Below, one piece after another: positions 25,927 through 34,192 of a DNA stretch of 64,000 bases. Both the position numbers and the translations under genes were made by a program. Every line of letters begins with the position of its first letter. Position 1 is the first letter of the stretch. Source of the DNA: Bacteroidaceae bacterium (GTDB taxonomy: Bacteria > Bacteroidota > Bacteroidia > Bacteroidales > Bacteroidaceae); assembly GCA_017483765.1 (NCBI GenBank), contig JAFUVE010000006.1:19138-83137 (forward strand), in the 5' to 3' direction. Below the pieces are notes generated by a model. It did not search any database. It had not been told where the DNA came from and saw only the letters and a program-made list of their open reading frames with translations.

Positions 25927-26118
25927 CTATCTCAGGCGTTGCTTGAAATCGGAGAGTGCCGCTGACTTCTGCTCGTCTGTGATGTCCGGGAAATAGGTGT
26001 CCAGGATGTCCTTGAATGCTTGCTCAGCCTTTGCACGCATCTGTGCCTTGCCGGCTCTCAGCCCTGCCGAGAGTTCGTTCTTGGGCAGCAGTGCACGGTT
26101 GAAGTTTCCGTCGCTCAT
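25927..26118 (-). CDS. Small protein of 63 residues, unknown
   Basis: The product MSDGNFNRALLPKNELSAGLRAGKAQMRAKAEQAFKDILDTYFPDITDEQKSAALSDFKQRLR is largely alpha-helical, without signal peptide or membrane segment. The N-terminal NRALLPKNELSAGLRAGKAQ looks like a conserved protein core, and residue use is balanced, so I take it as real. It lies between murF-alr and the kinase-CYTH gene, all on the minus strand. I do not recognise a function; a small accessory or DNA/RNA-binding protein is possible. Confidence 0.6.
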   Translation of the reverse strand: MSDGNFNRALLPKNELSAGLRAGKAQMRAKAEQAFKDILDTYFPDITDEQKSAALSDFKQRLR

Positions 26119-26135
26119 GGGGGATTTTTTTTATA

Positions 26136-26250
26136 GATGGTCTGGATATTCTAGATGCTCTAGCAATAAACCTCAAATTTCAATTCTCGTGCAAGCGAGA
26201 GCAGAATGAAGCTCGCTTCAATTATGCCGAGCGTAGCCGAGAATCATGTC
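26136..26250. repeat. Short 9-bp array and a GCGAGAGC-type repeat
   Basis: 26136-26162 holds three 9-bp units (GATGGTCTG, GATATTCTA, GATGCTCTA). 26184-26246 contains the words TGCAAGCGAGAGCAGAATGA, AGCTCGCTTC, ATGCCGAGCG, a repeat type also seen near 2505-2680 and 63663-63735. A run of CCTCAAATTTCAAA words follows up to the murF stop. Confidence 0.5.
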
Positions 26251-26289
26251 AATAAATTTCAAACCTCAAATTTCAAACCTCAAATTATA

Positions 26290-28788
26290 TTATTCCTGTA
26301 TGTAGACTCGCTGCACGCGTGTGGAGATGCCGGTGAGCACTTCGTATGGGATGGTGCCAAGTACGTCGCTGAGCACGGTGACAGGCAGGTCGTCGCCGAA
26401 GATGACGGCCTTGTCGCCTTCCTTGCAGTCGATGTCGGTCACGTCAATCATGCACACGTCCATGCAGATGTTGCCGAGGTAGGGCGCTTTCTTGCCGTTG
26501 ACGAGGCAGTAGCAGTTGCGGTTGCCCAGTTTCCGGTTCAGTCCGTCGGCATAGCCGATAGGTATGGCTGCTACGCGGCTGGGACGGTCGACGAAGGTCT
26601 TGCGGCTGTAGCCTACGGAGTCGCCTGCGGGCACGTCGCGAATCTGCAGTATCGTGGTTTTGAGCGTGCATACGTTGTGTATCATCTCGTTCGTGCGGGG
26701 GTTGATGCCGTAGAGACCGAGTCCCAGTCGCACCATGTCGAGATGGTACTGAGGGAAATGCTCGATGCCGGCGGAGTTGCAGATGTGCCGTATGATCTTA
26801 TGCCCGTAGGCGTTCTGCAGCTTGGTGGACGCCTCGTCGTAGAGTGCGAACTGCTGGCGTGAGAAGTCGTCGAATCCGTCGGCGTCGCTACCCACAAAAT
26901 GGGAGAATACAGAGGCGGGCACGAGTGCGCTTTGCCGCGTAAGACGGTCGATGAGGTGCTCCATGTCGGTCTTTGCGTTGAAACCGAGGCGGTGCATGCC
27001 GGTGTCGATTTTGATGTGGATGGGGAAGTTGGTGATGCCTTCTTTCTCTGCGGCGCGGATGAGCGCCTCGAGGATGTCGAAATTGAACACCTCCGGCTCG
27101 AGCCTGTAGTCGAAGAGCATACGGAAAGAGGTCATCTCCGGGTTCATCACCATGATGTTGGCGGTGATGCCTGCATTGCGCAGCTCGGCGCCTTCGTCGG
27201 CCACGGCTACGGCCAGATAGTCCACTCCGTGGTCCTGCAGTGTCTTGGAGGCTTCCACCGACCCGATTCCGTAGGCCGATGCTTTCACCATGCACACCAT
27301 CTTGGTCTCTGGCTTCTTGAACTTACGGTAGTAGTTGAGGTTGGCCACCATCGCGTTGAGGTTGATTTCCAGGATGGTCTGGTGGACTTTCAGCGTGAGC
27401 AGGTCGCTGAGCTTGTCGAACCGGAACTGGCGGGCGCCTTTCAGCAGGATGAACTCGTTTTTCAGCTCTTTGAACACCTCGCTGTTGATCAGGGCCTCGG
27501 TGGTGCGGAAGAAGTGCTTGTCGGGAAGCGGGAAATAGTCGGCGCATTGGCTGATCTGGTCGCCCACGCCGATGATTTTCTCGATGCCGCGGTTCATCGC
27601 CATCTGTGCCACCTGGCTGTAGAGCGACCGTGGCTCCTCTCCGCTCTGGAGGATGTCGCTGAGGATGAGTGTCCGCTTCTGCTCCTTGGTGTCGGGGCGG
27701 CGCGACATGAAGTCGAGCGCGATGTCGAGCGAGTGGATGTCGGAGTTGTAGGTGTCGTTGATGATGGTGCACCCGTTGGTGCCGTCTCGCACTTCCAGAC
27801 GCATGGCCACGGGCTCGAGCCTGCCCATCCGCTGGCAAATCGTGTCGACGGGCATGCGCAGGCTGACGCATGTGGCGAAGCAGGTGACTGAGTTCTCGAT
27901 GGCCGCGTCGTCGATGAAGGGTATGGTGTATTGTCCTATTTCGTTGTTATAGGCGAATTTCACGGTGGCATGGTTGCCTTCTTTCATGATGTCGCGGATG
28001 ACAATGTCGGTGTCGTCGATTCCGGCTGCGTTGGCTGTGTTCCATGCCAGCCGCCTGACGCTCTCGGGCAGCGTTGACGCACATTGCGAGATGGTGCTGT
28101 TGCTCAGGTTGAGAACGGCGGTCTGGCAGCCGTTGAAGAGCTGCATCTTCTCTGTGCATTTGATTTGCATGGAGAGGAAGTTCTCCTGGTGGGCCTGCCC
28201 GATGTTGGTGATGACGCCGATGGTGGGCTTCACGATTTTGTTGAGCCGGTCCATCTCGCCGCTCTTGGATATGCCTGCCTCGATGAGGGCGATGTCGGTG
28301 TGCTTGTCGATAAGCCAGAGGGACAGGGGAACGCCCACTTGTGAGTTGTAGCTTCTGGGCGACCGGCACACGTTGTAGTCGGGGCTGAGCAGCTGGTAGA
28401 GCCATTCCTTCACCGTGGTCTTGCCGTTCGAGCCGGTGATGGCCACCACGGGGATGTCGAACCGGCTGCGGTGGTGGCCTGCGATGGTCTGCAGGGCGTT
28501 CAGCGTGTTGCCCACTTTCAGGAAGCAGGCGCCGCTCAGGCTGTCTGTCCCTTCTGTGGAGGTCACGACGAAGTTTCTGACTCCTCGCTGGTAGAGCTCT
28601 CCTATATATCTGTGTCCGTCGTTGCGCTGTGTCTTCAGGGCGAAGAAGAGAGTCTGCTCTGGAAAGCAGAGCGACCGGCTGTCGGTCAGCAGCCAGTTGA
28701 TTTTCCGTGTGGCGGTGTCGTTGTTCTCGCTGCCACATACGATGGTTGCGCCAATGATGTTGGCTATTTCTCCAATAGTGTATTGCAT
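26290..28788 (-). CDS. murF-alr: Bifunctional MurF / alanine racemase
   Basis: The 832-residue chain joins two cell-wall enzymes. Residues 1 to about 450 are MurF (UDP-MurNAc-tripeptide:D-Ala-D-Ala ligase): VAITGSNGKTTVKEWLYQLL is the ATP site, followed by IALIEAGISKSGEMDRL and INDTYNSDIHSLDIALDFM. From about 465 an alanine racemase follows: LEINLNAMVANLNYYRKF, VCMVKASAYGIGSVE with the PLP Lys, and GDSVGYSRKTF with the second catalytic Tyr near the end. One enzyme makes D-Ala, the other adds D-Ala-D-Ala to the precursor. The fusion is normal for Bacteroidetes. The gene overlaps the GSCFA gene by 25 bp. Confidence 0.97.
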   Translation of the reverse strand: MQYTIGEIANIIGATIVCGSENNDTATRKINWLLTDSRSLCFPEQTLFFALKTQRNDGHRYIGELYQRGVRNFVVTSTEGTDSLSGACFLKVGNTLNALQTIAGHHRSRFDIPVVAITGSNGKTTVKEWLYQLLSPDYNVCRSPRSYNSQVGVPLSLWLIDKHTDIALIEAGISKSGEMDRLNKIVKPTIGVITNIGQAHQENFLSMQIKCTEKMQLFNGCQTAVLNLSNSTISQCASTLPESVRRLAWNTANAAGIDDTDIVIRDIMKEGNHATVKFAYNNEIGQYTIPFIDDAAIENSVTCFATCVSLRMPVDTICQRMGRLEPVAMRLEVRDGTNGCTIINDTYNSDIHSLDIALDFMSRRPDTKEQKRTLILSDILQSGEEPRSLYSQVAQMAMNRGIEKIIGVGDQISQCADYFPLPDKHFFRTTEALINSEVFKELKNEFILLKGARQFRFDKLSDLLTLKVHQTILEINLNAMVANLNYYRKFKKPETKMVCMVKASAYGIGSVEASKTLQDHGVDYLAVAVADEGAELRNAGITANIMVMNPEMTSFRMLFDYRLEPEVFNFDILEALIRAAEKEGITNFPIHIKIDTGMHRLGFNAKTDMEHLIDRLTRQSALVPASVFSHFVGSDADGFDDFSRQQFALYDEASTKLQNAYGHKIIRHICNSAGIEHFPQYHLDMVRLGLGLYGINPRTNEMIHNVCTLKTTILQIRDVPAGDSVGYSRKTFVDRPSRVAAIPIGYADGLNRKLGNRNCYCLVNGKKAPYLGNICMDVCMIDVTDIDCKEGDKAVIFGDDLPVTVLSDVLGTIPYEVLTGISTRVQRVYIQE

Positions 28789-29777
28789 TTTTCTATTTCT
28801 TTATCCATCCGGATGTATGGATGGCTGTTTACTGTCGTTTGAATCTGCCTGAGTGTGTTTTCGATGAATGCCTTGTAGACTGGGCTTTCGGGATGGCTCG
28901 GGCGGTGGCTGAGTGCCTTGGCGATTTTTTCGCATTGGTCGATGAGGCTGAGTGTCTCACGGCTGAAATGGGTCTGCGTGAACCGTTCCCATATATGGCT
29001 GACGGCGGTGGGGGAGGGGTGTACCATGTCGTCGGCATAGAAGCGGTAGTCGCGCAGTTCGTCCATCATGATTTCGTAAGAGGGAAAGTACGCAGTGTAG
29101 GGCATCGACGGGTCGTCCTTGCATTTCTGTAAGATCTGGTCGGCTGCGAGCAGCAGTGTGCTTTTGCTCAGCTGGTTGACATGAAATCCGTCGCGCATGT
29201 GGCGGATAGGGCTGACGGTGAGGATCACGCGCAGGCCGGGGTTTGCTTGTCTCAGCTGCCTGAGCAGTGCCGTCCATCTGTCTGTGATTTCTTCCGTGTC
29301 CAGCCGTCTTCTGTCGAACAGGCTGTCTTTTTGCTTGTGGCAGTTGGCCACGAGCCGTCCGTCTGCTTTCAGCGTGTAGATGATGGCCGTTCCTAAGGTG
29401 ACGATGAGTGTTCCGGCGTGGCGGAGTGCCTCGGCTGCCTGTATTCCGGCTTTGTTCATGTTCTGGCAGAGTTCCTCTGCCGTCTGCGCTGAGAAGTCTG
29501 TGTGGTGCATCCAGCTGTGCCATGTGCCTTCTCCGTCCTTGAACAGTTCTTCGGACTGCGGCGTGAACGGGGCTCCTTCGAGTGTCCTTTCGAGAATCCA
29601 TGCGATGGACTGGGGGTTGTAGAGCGTACCGAACGGATTGACCAGCACATTGAACTTTGCTTCCTGCATGCGTCGTCCGATATTGTCGGCAAAGCATGAT
29701 CCGAGCAGTACCACTTCCTTTGTGTGGTCTATCTGGATTGGGCTTTTGGCTATGTCGACGGGCGTGACGAATTGCAT
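28764..29777 (-). CDS. GSCFA domain protein
   Basis: The 337-residue protein shows LLGSCFADNIGRRMQEAKFNVLVNPFGTLYNPQSIAWILE near the N-terminus, which names the family. The Ser in GSCFA and later LTVSPIRHMRDGFHVNQLSKS and FYADDMVHPSPTAVSHIWERF fit an SGNH-like fold, so an esterase or acyltransferase role is possible. The protein starts the operon with murF-alr, overlapping it by 25 bp, which hints at a role in the envelope. A -7 box at 29795-29802 precedes it. Its function is unknown in the literature I recall. Confidence 0.85.
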   Translation of the reverse strand: MQFVTPVDIAKSPIQIDHTKEVVLLGSCFADNIGRRMQEAKFNVLVNPFGTLYNPQSIAWILERTLEGAPFTPQSEELFKDGEGTWHSWMHHTDFSAQTAEELCQNMNKAGIQAAEALRHAGTLIVTLGTAIIYTLKADGRLVANCHKQKDSLFDRRRLDTEEITDRWTALLRQLRQANPGLRVILTVSPIRHMRDGFHVNQLSKSTLLLAADQILQKCKDDPSMPYTAYFPSYEIMMDELRDYRFYADDMVHPSPTAVSHIWERFTQTHFSRETLSLIDQCEKIAKALSHRPSHPESPVYKAFIENTLRQIQTTVNSHPYIRMDKEIEKCNTLLEK

Positions 29778-29794
29778 GAAATCGAATTTTTCTG

Positions 29795-29802
29795 CAAAGT
29801 TA
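29795..29802 (-). promoter_or_regulatory. -7 promoter box of GSCFA-murF-alr
   Basis: Minus strand TAACTTTG, 17 bp before the start codon; short leader. Confidence 0.55.
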
Positions 29803-29872
29803 CAACAAAAAAATGAAGATTGTGCATCGTTTTCGAATTATGATTGATGTTTTTGTTTTTGATGTTTGTCTC

Positions 29873-30216
29873 ATTCGGGCGAAAATAGGGTCAGAAATGA
29901 TTGTTTTCGCCCGAATGACGACATATTTTGCGTTGAAAATTGCTTTTATTCGGGCGAAAATAGGGTCAAATATAATGCTTTTCGCCCGAATGACGGCCTA
30001 TTTTACGTTGAAAATTGCTTTCATTTGGGCGAAAATGGGGTCAAAAATGGTAGTTTTCGCCCGAATGACGGCATATTTTGCGTTGAAAATTGCTTTCATT
30101 CGGGCGAAAATGGGGTCAAAGATGATGCTTTTCGCCCGAATAACGGCATATTTTGCGTCGAAAATTGGTTTCATTTGGGCGAAAATGGGGCCAAATATGA
30201 TGGTTTTCGCCCGAAT
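29873..30216. repeat. Array of five 44-bp palindromes, period 75 bp
   Basis: Units at 29873-29916, 29948-29991, 30023-30066, 30098-30141 and 30173-30216. Each has arms ATTCGGGCGAAAA and TTTTCGCCCGAAT (13 bp, one G/T exchange in units 3 and 5) and an 18-bp loop. Units start every 75 bp exactly, and the 31 bp between units are also conserved (words GACGGCATATTTTGCG, TTGAAAATTGCTTTC). The array ends 12 bp past the stop of the DUF234 ATPase at 30229-31656. Confidence 0.97.
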
Positions 30217-30228
30217 GACGGCATGTTC

Positions 30229-31656
30229 TTATGGAATTTTTGTAAAGAGGTCTTTTAGTGTAATAGTCTGATCTGCAATGTCTGAGTGGCTGTTCTGCTT
30301 GAGACCGAAGGTGGTGATGATGCATGTTTGAATGCCTTTTTCCGTGCCTGTTTCTTTCCTGAATGCTTCTTCGCGGTAGTTTATTTTTTCGTGTTCTGCT
30401 TTGTTGATGCTGTATATCGTCTTTGAGTATTTCACCTCACAGATACTGATGTTGTCGTCGGCGCGATCTACAATGATGTCAATCTGGGCCTCTGGGCTGC
30501 TCTTCTTGCTTCTCCATGAGTAGTATTCTGTGTGTATGGTGTCGAATCTCAGCGCATGTATGATTTCCCTTACATGGTATTGGCACACTCTCTCGTAGGT
30601 CAGACCGTACCAGGTGTTTACTGTCGGCGTACCGCTCATTTTCACCCAGTAATCGGGGTCGGTGATGTTTTTCTTACAGAACTGATGGTGGAAGAGGGTG
30701 AAGAAATCCGTGATTTGATAGATTGCTCCGTTCACTCGGCCTCCGTTGTTGTATTTCCGAAGGAAGTCACAGTAGATAAGGTTTTCAAGCATGTCGCCGA
30801 AATGTCCGTTGTCCTGCACCTTCAGTTTCTTGGCCATATCTCTTCGTGTCATCCCGGTTTTGTTGGAGACGAGCAACTGGATGATTTCCTTGTAGTTTTC
30901 TGGCGAGTGGTAGAGGGAGTTGAAAAGTCTGTCGAACTCGTTGCGCAGCAGTGCTTTCTCGCCGAAGAAGAGCATGTCGATATTTTCTGGTATCGTTTTC
31001 TGGTTGTCGAGTAGGCTGAGGTAGTAGGGAACGCCCCCAAGACTCATGTAGATTTGGAGGATGCCCAGCTGGTTCCATCTGAACTTGTTTTTCTTCAGGT
31101 ATTTCTCTGTCTGCCATAGAGTGAACGGCCGTAGGTGGATCTCGTGTGTCACACGGTTGTGAAGTCCTCCACGGCTGTTGATGATGTTGCGGATCATCCA
31201 TGAGGTGGCCGACCCGCAGATGAAGAGCTTGATATTGTTAATCCATGCGCCTGTGTTGTTCCAGAAATGTCCGAACATCTTGATGAACCGTGAGTTGCGT
31301 GTATCAAAGCATGGCAGCTCGTCGATGAACACGATGATTGGTGCGCCTTTTTTCTCTTCTGCTTTCTTCTTCAGCAGCTTGCCCAGTGAACTGAACGCAT
31401 CCATCCATTTTTTTGCTTTCTTGCCCTTGTATCCGTATTCCTCCAGGGCCTCATTGAATACGCCGAGTTCGTCTTCAAACGTACCGTCTATGATGCCGGT
31501 GGCGTGGAAGTCGAACTGGTCGTTGAACAGTTTTCGAATGAGAAACGTTTTGCCAACGCGACGCCGTCCGTAGATGGCTATCAGCTCATTACGGTTGTTC
31601 TTTACGTATTTCTTAATCTGTGTGGCTTCCTGCTCGCGCCCTATCAGTTCTTCCAT
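30229..31656 (-). CDS. ATPase_2/DUF234 protein enclosed by palindrome arrays
   Basis: The start at 31654-31656 (MEELIGREQEATQIKKY) fits the promoter (-7 box 31680-31687) and the family; the frame is open 18 codons further. The 475-residue protein has Walker A in YGRRRVGKTF (29-38), Walker B in PIIVFIDELPCFDTRNS and a DUF234 part with SPEAQIDIIVDRADDNISICEVKYSK, the D...E-x-K pattern of a PD-(D/E)XK fold. It is homologous to the protein at 16039-17442. What is odd is the surroundings: five 44-bp palindromes directly after the stop and three directly before the promoter. The arrays could be sites for the protein itself or for a regulator. Function unknown. Confidence 0.85.
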   Translation of the reverse strand: MEELIGREQEATQIKKYVKNNRNELIAIYGRRRVGKTFLIRKLFNDQFDFHATGIIDGTFEDELGVFNEALEEYGYKGKKAKKWMDAFSSLGKLLKKKAEEKKGAPIIVFIDELPCFDTRNSRFIKMFGHFWNNTGAWINNIKLFICGSATSWMIRNIINSRGGLHNRVTHEIHLRPFTLWQTEKYLKKNKFRWNQLGILQIYMSLGGVPYYLSLLDNQKTIPENIDMLFFGEKALLRNEFDRLFNSLYHSPENYKEIIQLLVSNKTGMTRRDMAKKLKVQDNGHFGDMLENLIYCDFLRKYNNGGRVNGAIYQITDFFTLFHHQFCKKNITDPDYWVKMSGTPTVNTWYGLTYERVCQYHVREIIHALRFDTIHTEYYSWRSKKSSPEAQIDIIVDRADDNISICEVKYSKTIYSINKAEHEKINYREEAFRKETGTEKGIQTCIITTFGLKQNSHSDIADQTITLKDLFTKIP

Positions 31657-31679
31657 AGTGTTATCTGATTTTATGGTTG

Positions 31680-31711
31680 CAAATATAGATATTATTCGCT
31701 TTAAATGCAAA
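31680..31711 (-). promoter_or_regulatory. Promoter of the 30.2-kb DUF234 ATPase
   Basis: Minus strand: TATATTTG (31680-31687) as -7 box and TTTG (31708-31711) exactly 20 bp upstream. The first palindrome begins 2 bp beyond the TTTG. Confidence 0.8.
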
Positions 31712-31713
31712 TA

Positions 31714-31909
31714 ATTCGGGCGAAAAGTGGTGTTTTTACATTACTTTTCGCCCGAATGACGGCCTATTTTGCCCTGAAAATGTGGTTTCATTCGGGCGAA
31801 AATAGGGCCAAAAATTATGCTTTTCGCCCGAATGCCTGCATGTTTTGCTCTAAAAAGGTGGTTTCATTAGGGCGAAAATGGGGTTAAAAATGATAGTTTT
31901 CGCCCGAAT
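31714..31909. repeat. Array of three 44-bp palindromes, period 76 bp
   Basis: Units at 31714-31757, 31790-31833 and 31866-31909, with the same 13-bp arms as the 29.9-kb array (the last unit has ATTAGGGCGAAAA as left arm). Spacer words GACGGCCTATTTTGCCCTGA and TGGTTTCATT resemble those of the other array. The array abuts the -33 element of the ATPase promoter. Confidence 0.97.
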
Positions 31910-31918
31910 GACGGCATA

Positions 31919-32151
31919 TATATGCCTCGTATGCCCACGACGATAGGTTCCAATCCTGCGTTAGAAAGTGGGATGATGCTGTCCGCGGGGTGGAAGAAAT
32001 GTCTACAATGAGAGCATACTTAATCCAATTCTATTAGCTGAGCCGATCCATTTGGTGGCAATTCATTATTTTACATCGTCTAAGTCTTGAAAAAACAATG
32101 ATTATATATAATTTTTTTGTATAAAACTACATCATTATTAAAAATAAGTTG
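31919..32151. other. Intergenic region, possible decayed coding sequence
   Basis: A frame ending at the TAG near 32037 reads YAHDDRFQSCVRKWDDAVRG followed by about 15 more residues, which looks protein-like but has no start and no recognised family. The rest up to the AbiE promoter is AT-rich with nothing seen. Confidence 0.3.
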
Positions 32152-32159
32152 TAACTTTG
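32152..32159 (+). promoter_or_regulatory. -7 promoter box of the AbiE pair
   Basis: TAACTTTG, 23 bp before the start codon at 32183. This rules out the longer frame start at 32117. Confidence 0.6.
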
Positions 32160-32182
32160 TACAAATATTTGAATATGGCATT

Positions 32183-32758
32183 ATGAACGATATGCAAAAC
32201 ATCAATGGACAGACTGGTTATGTTGCTTCAAACGAGATGGTTAGGAGAAGCGATTATTATAGCCTGCTTCAGGCGGCGAAGGAAGGTGACGTGATAAAAA
32301 TAAAACGTGGATTGTATACGAGTGAGGAAGAACTGTCCAAACAGATGATTGACACGGAGAAGGTTGTGCCAGGTGGAGTATTGTGCCTGTATTCCGCGTG
32401 GTTCATACATCATCTGTCGACGCAGATCCCTACGGAACATTGTCTTGCGGTCAGGCGGGGGCGTAAAATCGTGCTTCCTGACTACCCGCCCGTAAAATTG
32501 TATTGGTGGGCTGAATCGGCTTATTCCACTGGAATTATAGAAATGGAAATAGAGGAATTCTCTGTAAAGGTTTATGACATGGAGAAGTCTGTATGTGATG
32601 CGGTGAGATTCCGGAATAAGATAGGCATCGATGTATGCTCTGAAATTGTACATGCATACCTTGGCAAACGGGAAAGAAATATTGATAAACTTATGAAATA
32701 TGCCAACGTCCTGAGAGTTGGGAAAACTATGAAATCATATCTTGAAATTCTTCTTTGA
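32183..32758 (+). CDS. abiEi: AbiEi-like antitoxin
   Basis: The start is the ATG at 32183 (MNDMQNINGQTGYVASNEMVRRSDYYSL), placed after the promoter at 32152-32159. The 191-residue protein opens with a winged-helix (VASNEMVRRSDYYSLLQAAKEGDVIKIKRGLYTSEEEL) as in AbiEi, followed by PGGVLCLYSAWFIHHLSTQIPTEHCLAVRRGRKIVLPDYPPVKLYWW and a C-terminal part with EEFSVKVYDMEKSVCDAVRFRNKIG, the usual AbiEi_4 layout. In AbiE systems this protein represses the operon and neutralises the AbiEii nucleotidyltransferase. The toxin gene starts 2 bp downstream. Confidence 0.85.
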   Translation: MNDMQNINGQTGYVASNEMVRRSDYYSLLQAAKEGDVIKIKRGLYTSEEELSKQMIDTEKVVPGGVLCLYSAWFIHHLSTQIPTEHCLAVRRGRKIVLPDYPPVKLYWWAESAYSTGIIEMEIEEFSVKVYDMEKSVCDAVRFRNKIGIDVCSEIVHAYLGKRERNIDKLMKYANVLRVGKTMKSYLEILL

Positions 32759-32760
32759 AT

Positions 32761-33615
32761 ATGAATAAATTCAATTATGCTCTTTCTGTAAAGTCTAAAC
32801 TACTGAATATTTCACGTTCGGAACGTATCGTTAACCAGACCATACTCACAAGATATTTTCATGAACGCTTTTTGTACAGACTTTCTGTCAGTCCTTTTCG
32901 GACTAATTTTATATTAAAGGGTGGAGCGCTTATATATGCACATGAGTCACATAAAGCACGTCCAACATTGGACATCGATTTTCTTGGGTGTGGCATAAGC
33001 CGTGATTTTTCAACCGTCAGAAACACGGTTACTTCCATTTGTCAGATTCCTTGTGTTGAAGATGGGGTGATATTCTATCCTGACACAATTATTCTTGAGG
33101 AGATTACATTGGCGTCCACTTATAATGGCGTCAGAGTCCGCATGGATGCCTCTTTGGATACTGTGCGTCAATTATTGTCTATGGATATTGGTTTTGGGGA
33201 TGTGATTATTCCTGCTCCTGTTAACTTGAATTATCCTTTACTAATTGGAACATTGCCAGACTTCAATATAGCTGCATATTCATTAGAGTCAGTTATCGCA
33301 GAGAAGATCCATGCTATGATTGACCGTTCTGTGACTAATAGCCGGATGAAAGACTTCTTCGATGTGTATACTCTTTTGAAGACAAAAGATATAAATACGG
33401 AACTTCTTCGTCAAGCAGTTCACTCTACTTTTTTGAATCGGGAGACGAGTTTGAACTTGAACAACCAAATGTTTGACAGAAGCTTTGCTGAAGATGAAAT
33501 AAGAAACCGTATGTGGAATTCGTATTTGAGAAAAGTCAGATTCACAGATAAACTGCCGTTTGCTATTGTGTGGGAATTTATTGTCAATCAGATACGTGTA
33601 CTAATTGGTGAATAA
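32761..33615 (+). CDS. abiEii: AbiEii-like nucleotidyltransferase toxin
   Basis: The start is the ATG at 32761 (MNKFNYALSVKSKLLNISRS); an upstream TTG at 32755 in the same frame overlaps the antitoxin stop and is less likely. The 284-residue protein has FILKGGALIYAH followed by ARPTLDIDFLGCGI, the G-G/S and D-x-D motifs of nucleotidyltransferase fold AbiEii toxins. SLESVIAEKIHAMIDRSVTNSRMKDFFDVYTLL in the C-terminal half is the second AbiEii hallmark (K/D-F-Y/F-D-V/I). These toxins transfer nucleotides to tRNA or other targets in type IV toxin-antitoxin/phage abortive infection. The gene is AT-rich compared with core neighbours, suggesting transfer. Confidence 0.87.
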   Translation: MNKFNYALSVKSKLLNISRSERIVNQTILTRYFHERFLYRLSVSPFRTNFILKGGALIYAHESHKARPTLDIDFLGCGISRDFSTVRNTVTSICQIPCVEDGVIFYPDTIILEEITLASTYNGVRVRMDASLDTVRQLLSMDIGFGDVIIPAPVNLNYPLLIGTLPDFNIAAYSLESVIAEKIHAMIDRSVTNSRMKDFFDVYTLLKTKDINTELLRQAVHSTFLNRETSLNLNNQMFDRSFAEDEIRNRMWNSYLRKVRFTDKLPFAIVWEFIVNQIRVLIGE

Positions 33616-33770
33616 CTGAATAAAAACAATTTTCATTTTTTCAGAAAAAGGCAAGACTGGACGGCCTTTTACATCTTCTGATAGATTCGACCTTTTGGGG
33701 TTCAAATGTTTCTATCGCAGCTACCAAAGATAAAAATATACTGATTTTTTTTATTATTATTTGTGATTGC

Positions 33771-33801
33771 TTTGTCAATTCACAAAAAGTTGTTAACTTT
33801 G
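33771..33801 (+). promoter_or_regulatory. Promoter of the 34.2-kb lipoprotein gene
   Basis: TTTG at 33771-33774, 19 bp, then TAACTTTG at 33794-33801. It would give a leader of about 385 nt. Confidence 0.7.
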
Positions 33802-33899
33802 CGGTTAGGGATGAGCCACAGGTGTGTGTTAATCTCTTTCCGCTTTCTGTAATTTCTGATTGCGGGATTTTGTTGGAAAAAGCGTTTGCTACGCTTGGT

Positions 33900-34112
33900 T
33901 TTCACTGTTGAAACTTCGAACACTTCAACTCATGTATAGCAGAAAACCATGCAACAGTAGATGCTCATGAATGTATATTCTCATTATGTCCTTTTTGAGG
34001 ACAGAATGTGTGTATATACAGAGCGTGAGGTCTTCGTTGCTCGTTTGTGCTATACAGGTAAGTTCGAAGACCTCAACAGTGAAACGGGTAACAGTAAGGG
34101 TTTCACGCTTTT
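33900..34112 (+). promoter_or_regulatory. Structured leader with attenuator-like alternative hairpins
   Basis: Arm 1 (33900-33940) and arm 2 (34049-34084) are long inverted repeats with matching blocks of 12, 8 and 8 bp (TTTCACTGTTGA, CTTCGAAC, TGTATAGC). Arm 2 can instead pair with GAGGTCTTCG just upstream of it (about 34026-34035 with 34065-34074), and its last bases GTGAAAC pair with GTTTCAC at about 34100-34106, followed by GCTTTTTGTG, a terminator-like end. The layout is that of a transcription attenuator. Confidence 0.55.
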
Positions 34113-34192
34113 TGTGTGTTTTTCTCATCAACACATTTTTTGTTAGTCAAGCTCGGGGAGGAACCGAAGAGCAATATAAATTTTTAATTATT

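Noticed and set aside
26899-27891. 330-codon plus-strand frame
   Set aside because: Antisense to murF-alr; His/Val/Asp-rich composition typical of shadows.
29813-30271. Long frames through the palindrome array (two plus-strand frames of 130-152 codons)
   Set aside because: The 75-bp period is a multiple of three, so frames stay open by repetition; residues such as FRPND and SGEN just repeat. No start or signal supports them.
29873-31909. CRISPR array
   Set aside because: Regular repeats at a 75/76-bp period, but the segments between the palindromes are themselves conserved, the repeat is a 44-bp inverted repeat, and no cas gene is near.
33900-34084. Invertible promoter flanked by inverted repeats
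   Set aside because: The arms are imperfect with bulges, and no TAnnTTTG box lies between them on either strand; a leader RNA structure fits better. A test for inversion in reads would settle it.
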